NCBI GenBank assembly: GCA_034440635.1
Contig: JAOTON010001898.1
Coordinates: forward strand, 2,098,001 to 2,162,000
DNA length: 64,000 nucleotides
Direction of reading: 5' to 3'
Source of the DNA: Lepas anatifera
Taxonomy: Eukaryota; Arthropoda; Thecostraca; Lepadidae
Part shown: positions 21,205 to 31,231 of the stretch, piece by piece
Layout: each line of letters starts with the position of its first letter
Numbering within the stretch: the stretch's first letter is position 1
Translations under genes and position numbers: made by a program
Notes under the pieces: generated by a model
Databases searched by the model: none
Told to the model about the DNA's origin: nothing
What the model saw: only the letters and a program-made list of their open reading frames with translations

Positions 21205-22415
21205 TCAAAGAATCATTGCACAGATGTGTGATATCGTTTCCCTGCTTTGAGTGAGCGACACGTTTGCTCGGTCGAATTACGATCGGCTTTTTTCAACGCT
21301 TCAATGAGCACAGGACACTTAGGGGCTGTTCACATATGACGTCAGACGGAATTTAAGGTGTCGGACCCCATCCCCCCTTTGTCAGCAAGTAAACAAAAAT
21401 GCTGACCCTTCCCCTCCTTCCTCAGATAGTCATGAATCGTCAGACCCTCCTCCTCATCAAAACTGTTGTCCACCTCCAAAACACTAAAGAAAGGCGCAGG
21501 GGTTTCGATTTATACCTCTTTGGGGGCTTTCCAGGCAACCCCCAATGAAACGTTGACGTGGTAGCGAAATGTTCTTAAAATTGTTGTGTTTCTAATTTTA
21601 AATATTTAATGTTCTGTATCGTGTGAGACAGATCCGTGTGAAGGCTGAGAGACGCTGCGTTATGCTCTCCCTTTTCATATGGGGATTTTTGGAATTGCCT
21701 AAAATGTTGTCAAAAGAAATACATGTCACTGGAAAGACGCAAAAGAAGTAAGAAGAGGGAAAAAGCGCACTCAGATTTCCATGCCTTTATTCCAACTGTA
21801 TTGTATCGCCACTACCAATTCCAGGCAGCACGAAAAAACGCAAAAAATTTGATTCTGCACCCGCTAAAGATACCGCGGACACACTCACGTGTCACCCAGG
21901 TGCAACACACTCACAGCGACACACGCCCCCACCACGCGTTTTGGCACGATCGGGACTAAATTGGATGATTGATAAACCAGTCTACAAAGCGTGGTATACA
22001 ACTCAACACTCGCTTCGCCTTCGCCCCATTGGCGAAAGGGAGGGGGTGAGCAATCCCCCCTGCTTGATCTCAACTCGTACGCAGAAAAACGAATAAAACA
22101 CGAACGGTGGTAGATCTGCCGTAAGAAATTATTAAGAAAAAGTTTAGTAACTTTTTGACTCGTGTAATAATTGGGGTCATGACAGATCAAAGAATGCGAC
22201 AGTTGGAAAAAGCTTCTCGACTTTAGCGCCTGATTGGAGTGAGTTAGAACTTTCTTCGATTCCTCTCGTAACGACGAGTCGAATGGCGTAAGACATGACC
22301 AAATATGCAATGATAGTCCAAAAGTACTAATGTATCAAACGGAAATATTTATCATAATTTGCTGCAAAGTTAATGACCCAAGTCCGAAAATTTGCTTGGG
22401 CAGTTTCAGATGACA
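21205..22415. other. Unassigned spacer with a MITE-like end
   Basis: The string GGGGCTGTTCACATATGACGTCA near 21323 resembles a common terminus of short DNA-transposon derivatives, split here only to note it; I find no matching other end. The rest is AT-rich and featureless. Confidence 0.35.
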
Positions 22416-22419
22416 TCTT

Positions 22420-22660
22420 AAAGGTCACAGGTCCAAGGATACACAGGATACTAAAGGAAGTTATTCTCAGGCGTCTCTACAGAAATATATTACTTTTCGA
22501 CCAACTCACACTACTCTTAGTGTTGGTGTTTCCAATGGAGAGGTATATACCTCTGCATTGGAAACCTGTACCTAAGCTTACTTTATCGATATCGAAAATT
22601 CCGTTATCACAACTTGTGAGGGCACAACTAGGGGGATAGGTGGGGGAGGGGAAGCTGCTC
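22420..22660. repeat. Degenerate relative of subfamily A with a long dyad
   Basis: The string CTAAGCTTACTTTATCGATATCGAAAATTCCG parallels the inverted A-element interior (split reading: CTTAGGTCATCGATATC). At its centre 22528-22565 is a near-perfect dyad: GTTTCCAATG / CATTGGAAAC around the perfect 16-mer AGAGGTATATACCTCT. No TTAA boundary is identifiable. Confidence 0.45.
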
Positions 22661-22791
22661 TGGAGGGCTCTGATCCACACTAGGGGGCCCCTGGGCTGGT
22701 CTTAAGTAAATGGGGAATAATAACACCATGGAACTCCCCTTGTAAAATGGAGTTAACGAGGAATGAGCCATCGCTGAAATGGCTTGTGATG

Positions 22792-23030
22792 CCTAGGCGC
22801 TCTTGGTTATATAAACTGTTAATTATGCTGGTAGATTCTGGGGAGGGGTGATAAAAAGGAATGTTCCCCTGAGCTCAGAGCACAATCCTCTAAACCAGGA
22901 TTTCTACTAACTACTTTAAATGAAGAACTAATTTTCTCGATATTCAGCCCTGTCATACCATTGCCATCCAAACCACCCTGTTCACCTATTCTTTACTCCA
23001 ACTGGGACCGATCCTTAACTATATGGAACA
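22792..23030 (+). repeat. Dispersed repeat L, copy 1
   Basis: About 240 bp that recur in the same orientation at 34096-34340 with roughly 80% similarity by eye (shared blocks GGTTATATAAA, GATTCTGGG, GATAAAAAGG, CCCCTGAGCTCAG). No known family is recognised. Confidence 0.7.
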
Positions 23031-23052
23031 GTTCCCCATATGCACCAAATCC

Positions 23053-25605
23053 TTACAAAACACCGCTGTGATCTAATAACGATCCGGTGGGCGTAGTTCC
23101 GCACGATTTCTTAAATAATAGCGACGCCGTGATCACTGAAGCTGGGCTTTGGCGGTGGGTAGTAGGGCTCGGGGGCGGCGGCAGCGGCGGTGGTGGCGAC
23201 GGTTGGGAGGTAGGAGCGGCTACTTCGGACGGCTCCGGCGTGATAGGATCCGTGATGGGATCCGGCACAGGTGTCGGAATCATACTGCGGGAATACCGGT
23301 TGTTAAACACCGGTGGTGGTACCACAACGTCTGCAACAAAACGTCCGCGCACCTGGTCTGCATGTCGCACAATTATTCTGCCAATGCTTAATTCTATCGT
23401 GAATTTTACTTCATCGCGGCATAATATGTGCCCCGGCACCCAGCGACAATGCTCCATGCCCCGCAAGCTGGAAACAGACGACACATACACCTTATCTCCT
23501 GTTTGAAGATCCCGTTCCCGTGCAGTGCGATCCTTGTAGAATTTATGTGCCTCTTGGTGCTCACGCACCCTCATCCCCACGTCCGGCATCATTAATCCCA
23601 AATGAGTTCGAGGAAGTCGACCCAAAAATAGCTCTGCTGGGGTGCTCTGTGTGGTTGTATGTGGTGTAGTGCGATACTTGAAAATGAAACGGGATACTTT
23701 CGTCTGAATCGTCCCAGTCTTTTGATTGTACAGACCCATTTTAAAAGTCTGCACCCCTCTCTACCAGTCCGTTTGATTTGGGTGACATGTATATTTTTGT
23801 ATTTTTGACATACAAAGCATCGCCACTATCCATGTGGCTATTCTGACGCCGGTCGTAATGAAGATGAGGGACATAAATGACAAACTTAAGCAAAAACACA
23901 CTGTAGGATAAGGACAAGGATAGGAGGGTTGATGGGGAAGGACAAGGATTATCCACGGAGAGGGTCGCCACACGCGCCGCGCTCAACCCATGGAGTGAGG
24001 TAATGGGACTTGATGAAGGGATCCGGTTAAAAAACATGGGCAACAAAAAAAAAGGCCTGACGATGACGGTGATGATGAATTATTCTCGTTCCAAAGAAAG
24101 TCGGCTGGTCTCTCTTTTCATTCTTCGCTTTTGTCTACGTGATTCCTCGTTTTCGTTTCTCAGGTCTTATTTCTTAATAGTGTATTCGTAATTTCTTTTT
24201 TCTTCAGTCCTCTTCATGTCCTCACTTATTAGGCCGGTTGATTAGACAGAGGTTTTCAGGATACATTTGCGATTATCTTTCTTTCTTAACTGAGATCATT
24301 TCGTTGAGTTTTTTTCACTTTTTCACAGAAGTGTTCTCTAGGAGGTTCACTCTTATAACAATGCCTCGCGCGGTACGGCAGGAAATCAAACAATATTATA
24401 AAAAATTACACGTTGATAAAATGTGTAGATTCTCAGATTTGTTTCAAAATTTTCAAACTTCTTTAATATTATTCTTTGTGATATGCTGATAAAATCAACA
24501 TAAATTTAAGATTGTTAGAAGAAAATTCAATTCACTCACTGTAGTGCCCACTTTCGACCAGTGAAACTCCGCTATAGGCGAAAGATTAATCTCTGTTCAG
24601 GAGCCTAAAAATACGTCTTACCCCTAAAAAGCAATGACACAGAAAAAACATGGTGTTGTCAGGTGGCGAATCCCGTTCGACGCACAGAAATTGTCAAACT
24701 GTCTAGAAACAAAGCACTGTGCATTGTCTGTAACTACCAGTTTAGGCACTCCCCAACAAGCAAACGACATACGGAGTATTTCCAGCGTTGATTCGGTGTC
24801 TGATGAACGAGTTGGAAAGACATCCATCCACTTTGAATGCGCGTCCACAAGAATCAGAAACGTCCCTCCATTAGCCATGCAGTAGTCCAAATGGACTCAC
24901 TCCCATGGACGCGAGGGCCATGTCCATGGGTGCAGTGGAGCATCAGGAGCCTTTCCCTGCAGCTCCTGGCATTTTGCGCACGCCCTGATGACGTCACGGA
25001 TATCGTTATCTAACAACGGCCACCACAAATACATCCGGGCTAGCATTTTAGTGCGTGTCTCCCTCTCCCCTGCATGACCCTCATGTAAGAGCCTCAAAGC
25101 GTCGGCCCGACCCTGCGGTGGTATCACCACTCGGGACCCCCATAAAATGCAACCGTCATGAACGCTGAGTTCAGCTAAGCGGGACTTTGTAGGGTTGGAA
25201 GTCCGGACACATAGTGTCACTAGATGTCGGCCAGCCGTCCCGGACATCCCGATACACAACGGACAACACTGGGTCCACACTCGTCCAACGTCGGATCTGC
25301 GACACATTCAGTGGCGACGAATCCAGAAACCTTAGCAAATGGACAGTCTCTGCTGGACATGGGACATTTAGTGGAGCTTTGACGGCTGAGGGTAGACGAC
25401 TAAGAGCGCCACAATGCACCTGCTTATTCCCGGGACGGTACTCTAATCGATAGTCATACGCCCCCAGCATCATAGCCCATCTGACCATCCTCGGTGAAGC
25501 CATCACTGGTAGGGATTTCTGCTCCCCGATCAAACCCAGCTGTGGTTTTTGATCAGTCTGAATAGTGAAACATCTTCCTGCTAAATAGAAGTGAAACTTC
25601 TTATA
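23053..25605 (-). pseudogene. Ty3/gypsy pol, RNase H to integrase (3' part), interrupted
   Basis: On the minus strand the order is as follows. First comes the end of RT-connected RNase H: GRCFTIQTDQKPQLGL, then MVRWAMMLGAYDYRLEYRPG and ALSRLP. Next is the integrase zinc finger, HEGHAGERETRTK...CAKCQ, then integrase core strands with DYCMANGGTFLILVDAHSKW and VVTDNAQCF. An 858-bp insert follows. After it come HPKSNGLVER (catalytic glutamate), then FKYRTTPHTTTQSTPAELFLGR and the C-terminal domain with GDKVYV. The tail is proline-rich. A frameshift lies just after GLVER. The gag, protease and RT parts and both LTRs are missing or unrecognisable; the 5' cut at about 25605 is at a small AT palindrome. 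Confidence 0.85.
23790..24647. mobile_element. 858-bp insert in the gypsy integrase, ACATG duplication
   Basis: ACATG occurs at both borders (23785-23789 and 24648-24652). Removing the insert and one copy brings TTPC directly to HPKSNG, the normal spacing in integrases. The insert has no inverted ends, LTRs or coding domain that I can see. Its type is unknown; a 5-bp duplication fits a solo LTR or another integrase-mediated event. Confidence 0.6.
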
Positions 25606-26616
25606 GCATAATAATAATATGCTGCTTGAATATTATTTAAGCAGCATACTGTATAAATGACGTTGAAAAATAGCCAGTTCTTAACGGCTTTAAATTTATC
25701 CCAAATCCAGCTCTTCAAATAGGGGTGTGACTTAGAAGCTAAAGTCAGATGTTTCCAAATTCACCCTGCTGGAAAATATGCTATGATGTATGCAATATCC
25801 AAATCTGACCTTAATTTGGATCAATTTCTTCGGCAGACCCCCTGTACATGGGGTCTGAAATTTTCAAGAATTTACTCTGAAACCAGCAAGTGCCTTTACG
25901 GCAGGACGAGTAATTACTGCGCATAGATAAATTCCGGGGGCCTCATTTTTGGTAATATTGGCTTAAAAAACATCAGAATGCATGTCAAAATAGTACACAT
26001 AAATCCAAGGGCAGACGTGAACAAAGGGCGTGGGGGGATTCCAACCCGGATTAAGCCATAAAAACGGTGTTTTTTCTTGAAAGAGATGACCGAAATCGGT
26101 CAAAAGTGGGTAAGACGTGCTCGCTTTGAGGATCATAGCCAAGCAGGCAACCCCTGAATCCGCCTATGTACCAATAAGCATGACCAATACCTACCCCAAG
26201 AAGCAATGGCGGATACAAGGGGGGCTGGGGGGGCTTAAGCTCCCCCGAAATATCAGAGTGCCTATAGAAACTGCATAGCCGGAGAATGCTCGGCAGAGGC
26301 GGGGTGGGCCCAAACCCACTAGAACCTCCCCCGAATAAAGGATCCACCACTGCCGAGAATGCTAAGCTCTTACTGTAAAAAGATACAATATGCCGGGATA
26401 AAGTTGCGTATGTACACTGAACAACCAAATTTCTTATTTTTTATTATGAGTAAGGTAAGTAAATTACCTACCAAGGTAAGTAAATTCCAAAAGTATCGAA
26501 CCCATGTGGTTAGAAGTCTAAATCCGGTCAAGTTTTTTATGTACATACATACTTACCTACTATGATGTGTGGCTGTTTCTGTCAAAATAATTAAGGGAAT
26601 TTAGTGCAAAAATCAC
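25606..26616. other. Unassigned spacer
   Basis: Starts with a palindromic patch (ATGCTGCTTGAATATT / AATAGTATTC-like arms near 25619-25650). A G-rich segment near 26195-26350 resembles the 'atggcggatacaagggggg' type of MITE end seen elsewhere in the window. No gene. Confidence 0.35.
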
Positions 26617-27420
26617 TTAAAGGGAGATACGCGAAAACATTTTTATTGGCTATACCTATCAAAAGGTTACAAAAAGTTGTTTCAGAAGTCCTATTCTCAT
26701 TTTTGCGAAATCGGCCTGCAAATGCCTTAAAATTGCTCTCAAAGTCAACATTTCTAGACGACTTTACCGGTGCACATCATATCGATGTATATGACGTACA
26801 CACGGCTAAGGCTATCAATTTTTCTAAGAATTAGGTCATATCTATCCTAAACAGTGATGTAGAACTTTGGACTACTACAGAAAAAATTGCTTCAGAAAAA
26901 CAACATTCCAAAACTCTTTTAAAACAGAAATATATTGCTTAAAAGACACCACAATTAACCAATCAGAAGCCTAGGAATTCTCAAACCGGGGTCACGTGAC
27001 CTATCTGACGCAAAAGTTTTGTCAACCTGGGGCCGAAGCAGAAAATGACTCAAGACTCGAGGTACAAAACCGCTGAAGACTTGAGTAATTATGTTTTTTT
27101 CCGTTTCCAGGGCAAAATAATTCATTTTGTGGTTTTTAAAAGCTTTTTAAAACTAATTCAAATACAAATACAGGAGAACAGACATTTGTATTATAAAAAA
27201 ACATTACTTTTCAACTTTAAATAGTTTTCGAAAAGTAAGTGTTGGGTATGGGCATGGGTAAGTGATGGGCATATTATCGAAACTGTTAACTCATTTCGAT
27301 AATAAGTGAGTGGCCTCCCAAAATTTTGCCGAAGGTGCAAAAATAGTTGATAGTTTCGTTATCAGGATTTTTCAAATAGTAGGAAACCACAATAATAATT
27401 TTTCGCGTATCTCCCTTTAA
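26617..27420 (+). mobile_element. TTAA element, family E (copy E1)
   Basis: TTAA flanks with termini AGGGAGATACGCGAAAA and its inverse. Two more copies occur: E2 in opposite orientation and E3 with an internal deletion. No transposase frame. Unlike A, B and C it has no AGGTCA array and no subterminal palindrome. TTAA plus an AGGG start would also suit Kolobok-type elements. Confidence 0.8.
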
Positions 27421-27440
27421 TAATTTTGGGGCTTATCGAC

Positions 27441-27515
27441 GCACCAACAGTCATATAGAGTTACCAACTATTTCCCTGTTAGAAGGGTTTCTCGGGAGCC
27501 AGCTTTGAATCTGAC
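27441..27515 (-). repeat. SINE tail, second copy
   Basis: Matches the tail of the tRNA-derived SINE at 20590-20660 (shared block AACTATTTCCCTGTT, GGTTTCTCGG, AGCCAGCTT). The tRNA head is not present. Confidence 0.65.
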
Positions 27516-28870
27516 GAAGGACTGGCCGAATACATAATCTCTCCCCATTTACAACATCAAGGAACCGATGAGAAAGGCCAACTAACAACTTACCAACTCA
27601 AAAAATACGCAGCGATCTCTCTATAACTTTTACCAGTGCTATCACCACAATAATCAATCAATAGGCTAAAAAATTCGCAACGCGACACCAGCAACCAGTC
27701 TGATGCGCTGTGACTACATGGGGTCTTGCCTGATCCACGAACGGGCTCTGAGTGCTGACGACTGACCGCGTGTGAAATGAGAGCATCTTGCAATCCCCCG
27801 GTACTGGCTGGGCTTCCGGTTGGAAGGATACGATGTTTGATTGGTTGTACGCTATCGCCAGCGTTGTGATTAGTTGGTGCTGAGGCTGCTTTGTCGGGAT
27901 TTCCCGTAACTACGCGCTTTGTTTCGGTTTTGCACGATGGTGTAGACAGCCACTGATATACATTTTTAACACGATTTTTGTGGATTGCCAATTTGGGATG
28001 AGCAATAGAACAAAATTTTCATCGTGTGGTGTTCTGTCTTATTTTCGTCAGATACGGTTGCGCTTGTTCAATTTTAGGTCATCTGTCTATTTCACTGGGG
28101 GCCAATTTCAGGGCACTGGGGGGGGCATTTCGGCCAACTGGGGGGCAAATCGTTCCCCAGTTTACATGTTAAGAAATGGCCTGCCTGGAACCGCCTATGC
28201 ATATACATACATCCGTCTCTGCCACCCTTCGCTCTCCATGCATCTATCATTGCTCTAGCCAAACAGCTTATTTACAAAACATGCCAGCATCGGATACCCG
28301 CAAAACTTGTACCTAACATCCTCCATGCAGAGGTACGCTTCTACGAGGAAACTGACACAAAAAAATCAAACATAAAAAACTAAAGACGCAAGATGACTAG
28401 ATGCCATTAAGTCACACGTTTCTTTTCATGGTCGAAATTGCAGCAGGATTATATTTCTTCCACGACATAGAGAACAATTTATTCATTTGATTCATAGATA
28501 AGTAAAACAGCCGAGATACAACCAAACCATTTACCCCTTCCTTTACCACCCTCTCCCCACACCAACGGCAGCAATGTACACACAGGGGCGGGCGTAGACC
28601 CGAGTTTGGGGGGTGCCAAACCCATGTCTGTCTCTCCTGGAGGGGGAGTGGGACGGGCAATTTGGATGCTCGACAGACCTAGTATAAGCTACCTCCCAAG
28701 TGCATGATCGCTCCCCTAGGGGGGGGGGTGGGAGCGAATACTTTTTTCTCTACAGACGTAGTGTAAATCCTTTTTTCAAAGTTTGCTCGCCCACCACCAC
28801 ACGTCGAGAATGTGCCACACCAACCCAGCCCACAGTGCCAACCGAACCCAGCACTCATCTATAGAGTTGA
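27516..28870. other. Unassigned spacer
   Basis: No coding domain recognised. Near 28580 the G-rich string CAGGGGCGGGCGTAGACCC resembles a hAT-type MITE end, without a clear partner. This is where a 5' LTR of the BEL/Pao element would be expected, and none is evident. Confidence 0.35.
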
Positions 28871-28874
28871 TTGG

Positions 28875-29480
28875 ATTCTCATTTCATTGGCCGTGAAGAG
28901 GCCATCATTCGCGCAACCTTGGAACATCTTCTCGCCCCGCACCTGCCGAAGACGACCTCTCGACGCTGGAAGGTTCCAGTTGGCATAACGCGGTCACCGT
29001 CCTGAAGAGTCTCGACGTCGGCGACGACCTGCATAGCACCGAGAACTTGCGCCGGGCTGTCAGTAAACTGCCGAGGCAGCTCCGTCGGGAGTGGGGCAAG
29101 CACGTGCTCTCCATCGAGCCGGAGAGACCGTCACTGCTGCACCTGGATGCCTAGCTCAAGACGCAAGTAAGGATTGCTCTCAACTGCCCGACCAGCACGA
29201 GGGATTCGGACGGGGGTGCCAGGCGTCAACGGCAGAATGAGCCCCCTGTCAGGCGCGCTGCGCTGACCACCGCGCCCCAGGAACGATCAGGTGGAACGAT
29301 ATGCAGCTGCTGCGAAGGGCGCCACCAGATTAAGGACTGCCAAGTCCTCACGCAGAAGACCCCCGACGAGCGCACTAGCTTCGCAATGGAAAACGGGCTG
29401 TGCCTCTCGTGCCTTGCAAGAGGGCACTACAGCAGAGAGTGCAGGAGTCGCCGGCAGTGCCCGCAGCAAGGACTGCAGAT
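28875..29480 (+). pseudogene. BEL/Pao Gag C-terminal part with zinc knuckles
   Basis: The frame reads WNAVTVLKSLDVGDDLHS, KLPRQLRREWGKH and, after a TAG near 29151, the zinc-knuckle region. Two cysteine-histidine clusters are visible: CSCCEGRHQIKDC near 29303 and CLSCLARGHYSREC near 29401. These bind the RNA genome in the particle. The N-terminal part is missing. Confidence 0.8.
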
Positions 29481-29482
29481 AT

Positions 29483-30061
29483 CATCATAATCCACTCCTC
29501 CACGGGAGTCAGCGGGTGAATCCGATGAGGAGCCCGGAGGCGGTCGGCAGCGGAGCAGCGGACCACCCGCCAGAGGAACAGAGCGTGAGCAGCGTAGAAA
29601 GAGTATGTGCCACCACTGCTTGCCCTAGTCGTCACCACCAAGGAGGGACCCTGCTTCAGATAGTGCCAGTCAACATCCATGGCCCCAACGGAGCGAGGAA
29701 GACCTTTGCCCTCCTGGATCCGGGGGCACAGACATCGTTGTGTTGCCAACACGCAGTTGATGACCTCGGGCTCATTGGTGAAGAGAGGCAGCTATGTCTG
29801 CAGACTGTGGAGGGCAGTGGGCTTACGAAGCGCTCCACCAGGCTGTCACTCGAGCTAACTCCAGAGGAGGGAGGCGATCAAGCCAAGACAATCCTGGTAC
29901 CGGAAGTATGGACAGTTCCCTCTCTAAACATCACAGCACCGTACATCAGTGCGCACCAGCGTAGCCAGTGGCATCACATCACGGACCTTGACATACCTGA
30001 CTGCACTGGTGTAGAAGTGGAGCTGCTGCTCGGGGCAGACGTCTTGGAAGCCGTGGTGTAG
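29483..30061 (+). pseudogene. BEL/Pao aspartic protease
   Basis: A retropepsin-type protease that would cut the Gag-Pol polyprotein. The strand-flap region reads VPVNIHGPNG and the active-site turn LLDPGAQTSLC, where most retropepsins have DTG or DSG. The late motif VELLLGADVLEAV is the LLIG-type strand of the family. The frame is open through the whole domain and ends in a TAG at 30059, where intact relatives continue into RT. Confidence 0.75.
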
Positions 30062-30129
30062 CGCGAAGTTCGTGTCGGCGCTCCAGGACAGCCAGTAGCC
30101 GTTCGCACGGACTTCGGATGAACGCTGAC

Positions 30130-31003
30130 GGGCTCAATGAAAGACCTTGTACCGGATCCGCCTACCCGACAAGTAATGTTTGTGCACCGACACAGTCGAG
30201 AGGAGGACGAGTTCACCGCAACACTGCATAACTGGTGGTCTACCGAGAGCTTCGGGACCAAGTACGACCGACCGGTCACTCGCTCCAAGGAGGACATACG
30301 GGCCCTCTCTATTCTGGAAAGCAGGACCAAGAAACGCGATGACGGCCACTTCGAGACTGGCCTGCTCTGGAAAACGGACAATGTGAAGCTGCCACAGAGC
30401 AAGGGAATAGCCATCCGCCGGCTCGAAGCTACCGAGAGAAACCTCTCACGTGGACCAGAGGTGGCCACGCTCTACCAAGAGACGATAGCTTCCTATGTCG
30501 AAAGGGGGCATGCCCGGAAACTATCGCCTGAAGAAGCTGCGGCCAGGACGGATCGGCAGTAGTTTCTTCCCCACCATGCTGTCACAAACCCAAACAAGCC
30601 AGGAAAGATCCGGGTCGTCTTTGATGCAGCTGCCAAGTGTCGTGGTACCTCGTTAAACGACCACCTACTGACTGGACCCGATCTCCTCAGATCCCTTCCG
30701 GGGGTTCTGCTGAGGTTCCGGCTAGAGCCTATCGCGGTGGTGGCTGACATCGAACAGATGTACCACCAGGTACGCATCATCGAGGCGGACCAGCCAGCTC
30801 TGAGCTTTCTGTGGCGCGACCTAGATGTCAGCAGGGAACCAGAAACTTACCAGGTGCAGGTGGCCATATTTGGAGCAAAATCGTCGCCAGCCACAGCAAA
30901 GTTCGTCCTACGGAGGATAGTTGAGGAGAACCCTCTCGCTACCGACGCCGGAAGGACTGTCGTCAACGAGAGCTTTTACATGGACGATTTTTTTGCGGTC
31001 TGA
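30130..31003 (+). pseudogene. BEL/Pao reverse transcriptase
   Basis: Upstream linker with MKDLVPDPP, ERNLSRGPEVA and YVERGHARKL, then a TAG at 30560. The RT continues with [20 protein letters not shown], the first catalytic strand [29 protein letters not shown] and the active-site motif FYMDDFFA at about 30973-31000. Catalytic aspartates are present. A frameshift just after YMDD breaks the polyprotein. Confidence 0.85.
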
Positions 31004-31231
31004 GTGCGATGAACAGACAGCGAAGGCAACACAAAGGGAGGTGACACAACTGGTTGCGTCGGGGGGATTCCGTCTCACCAAGTGGTTCAGCAACTCAAAG
31101 GAAGTGCTAAGGTGCATACCACAAGACGAGCACGCCCACCCGAACCTAGCGCTATATGGCCAAGTCGCTGAAAGCGCCCTAAAATCCCAATACACGCCCC
31201 CCACCCGAACCTAGACCTCTGCTCATCGAGC

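Noticed and set aside
23087..23506. Glycine-rich plus-strand open frame
   Set aside because: It is the antisense of the proline-rich tail of the gypsy pol product.
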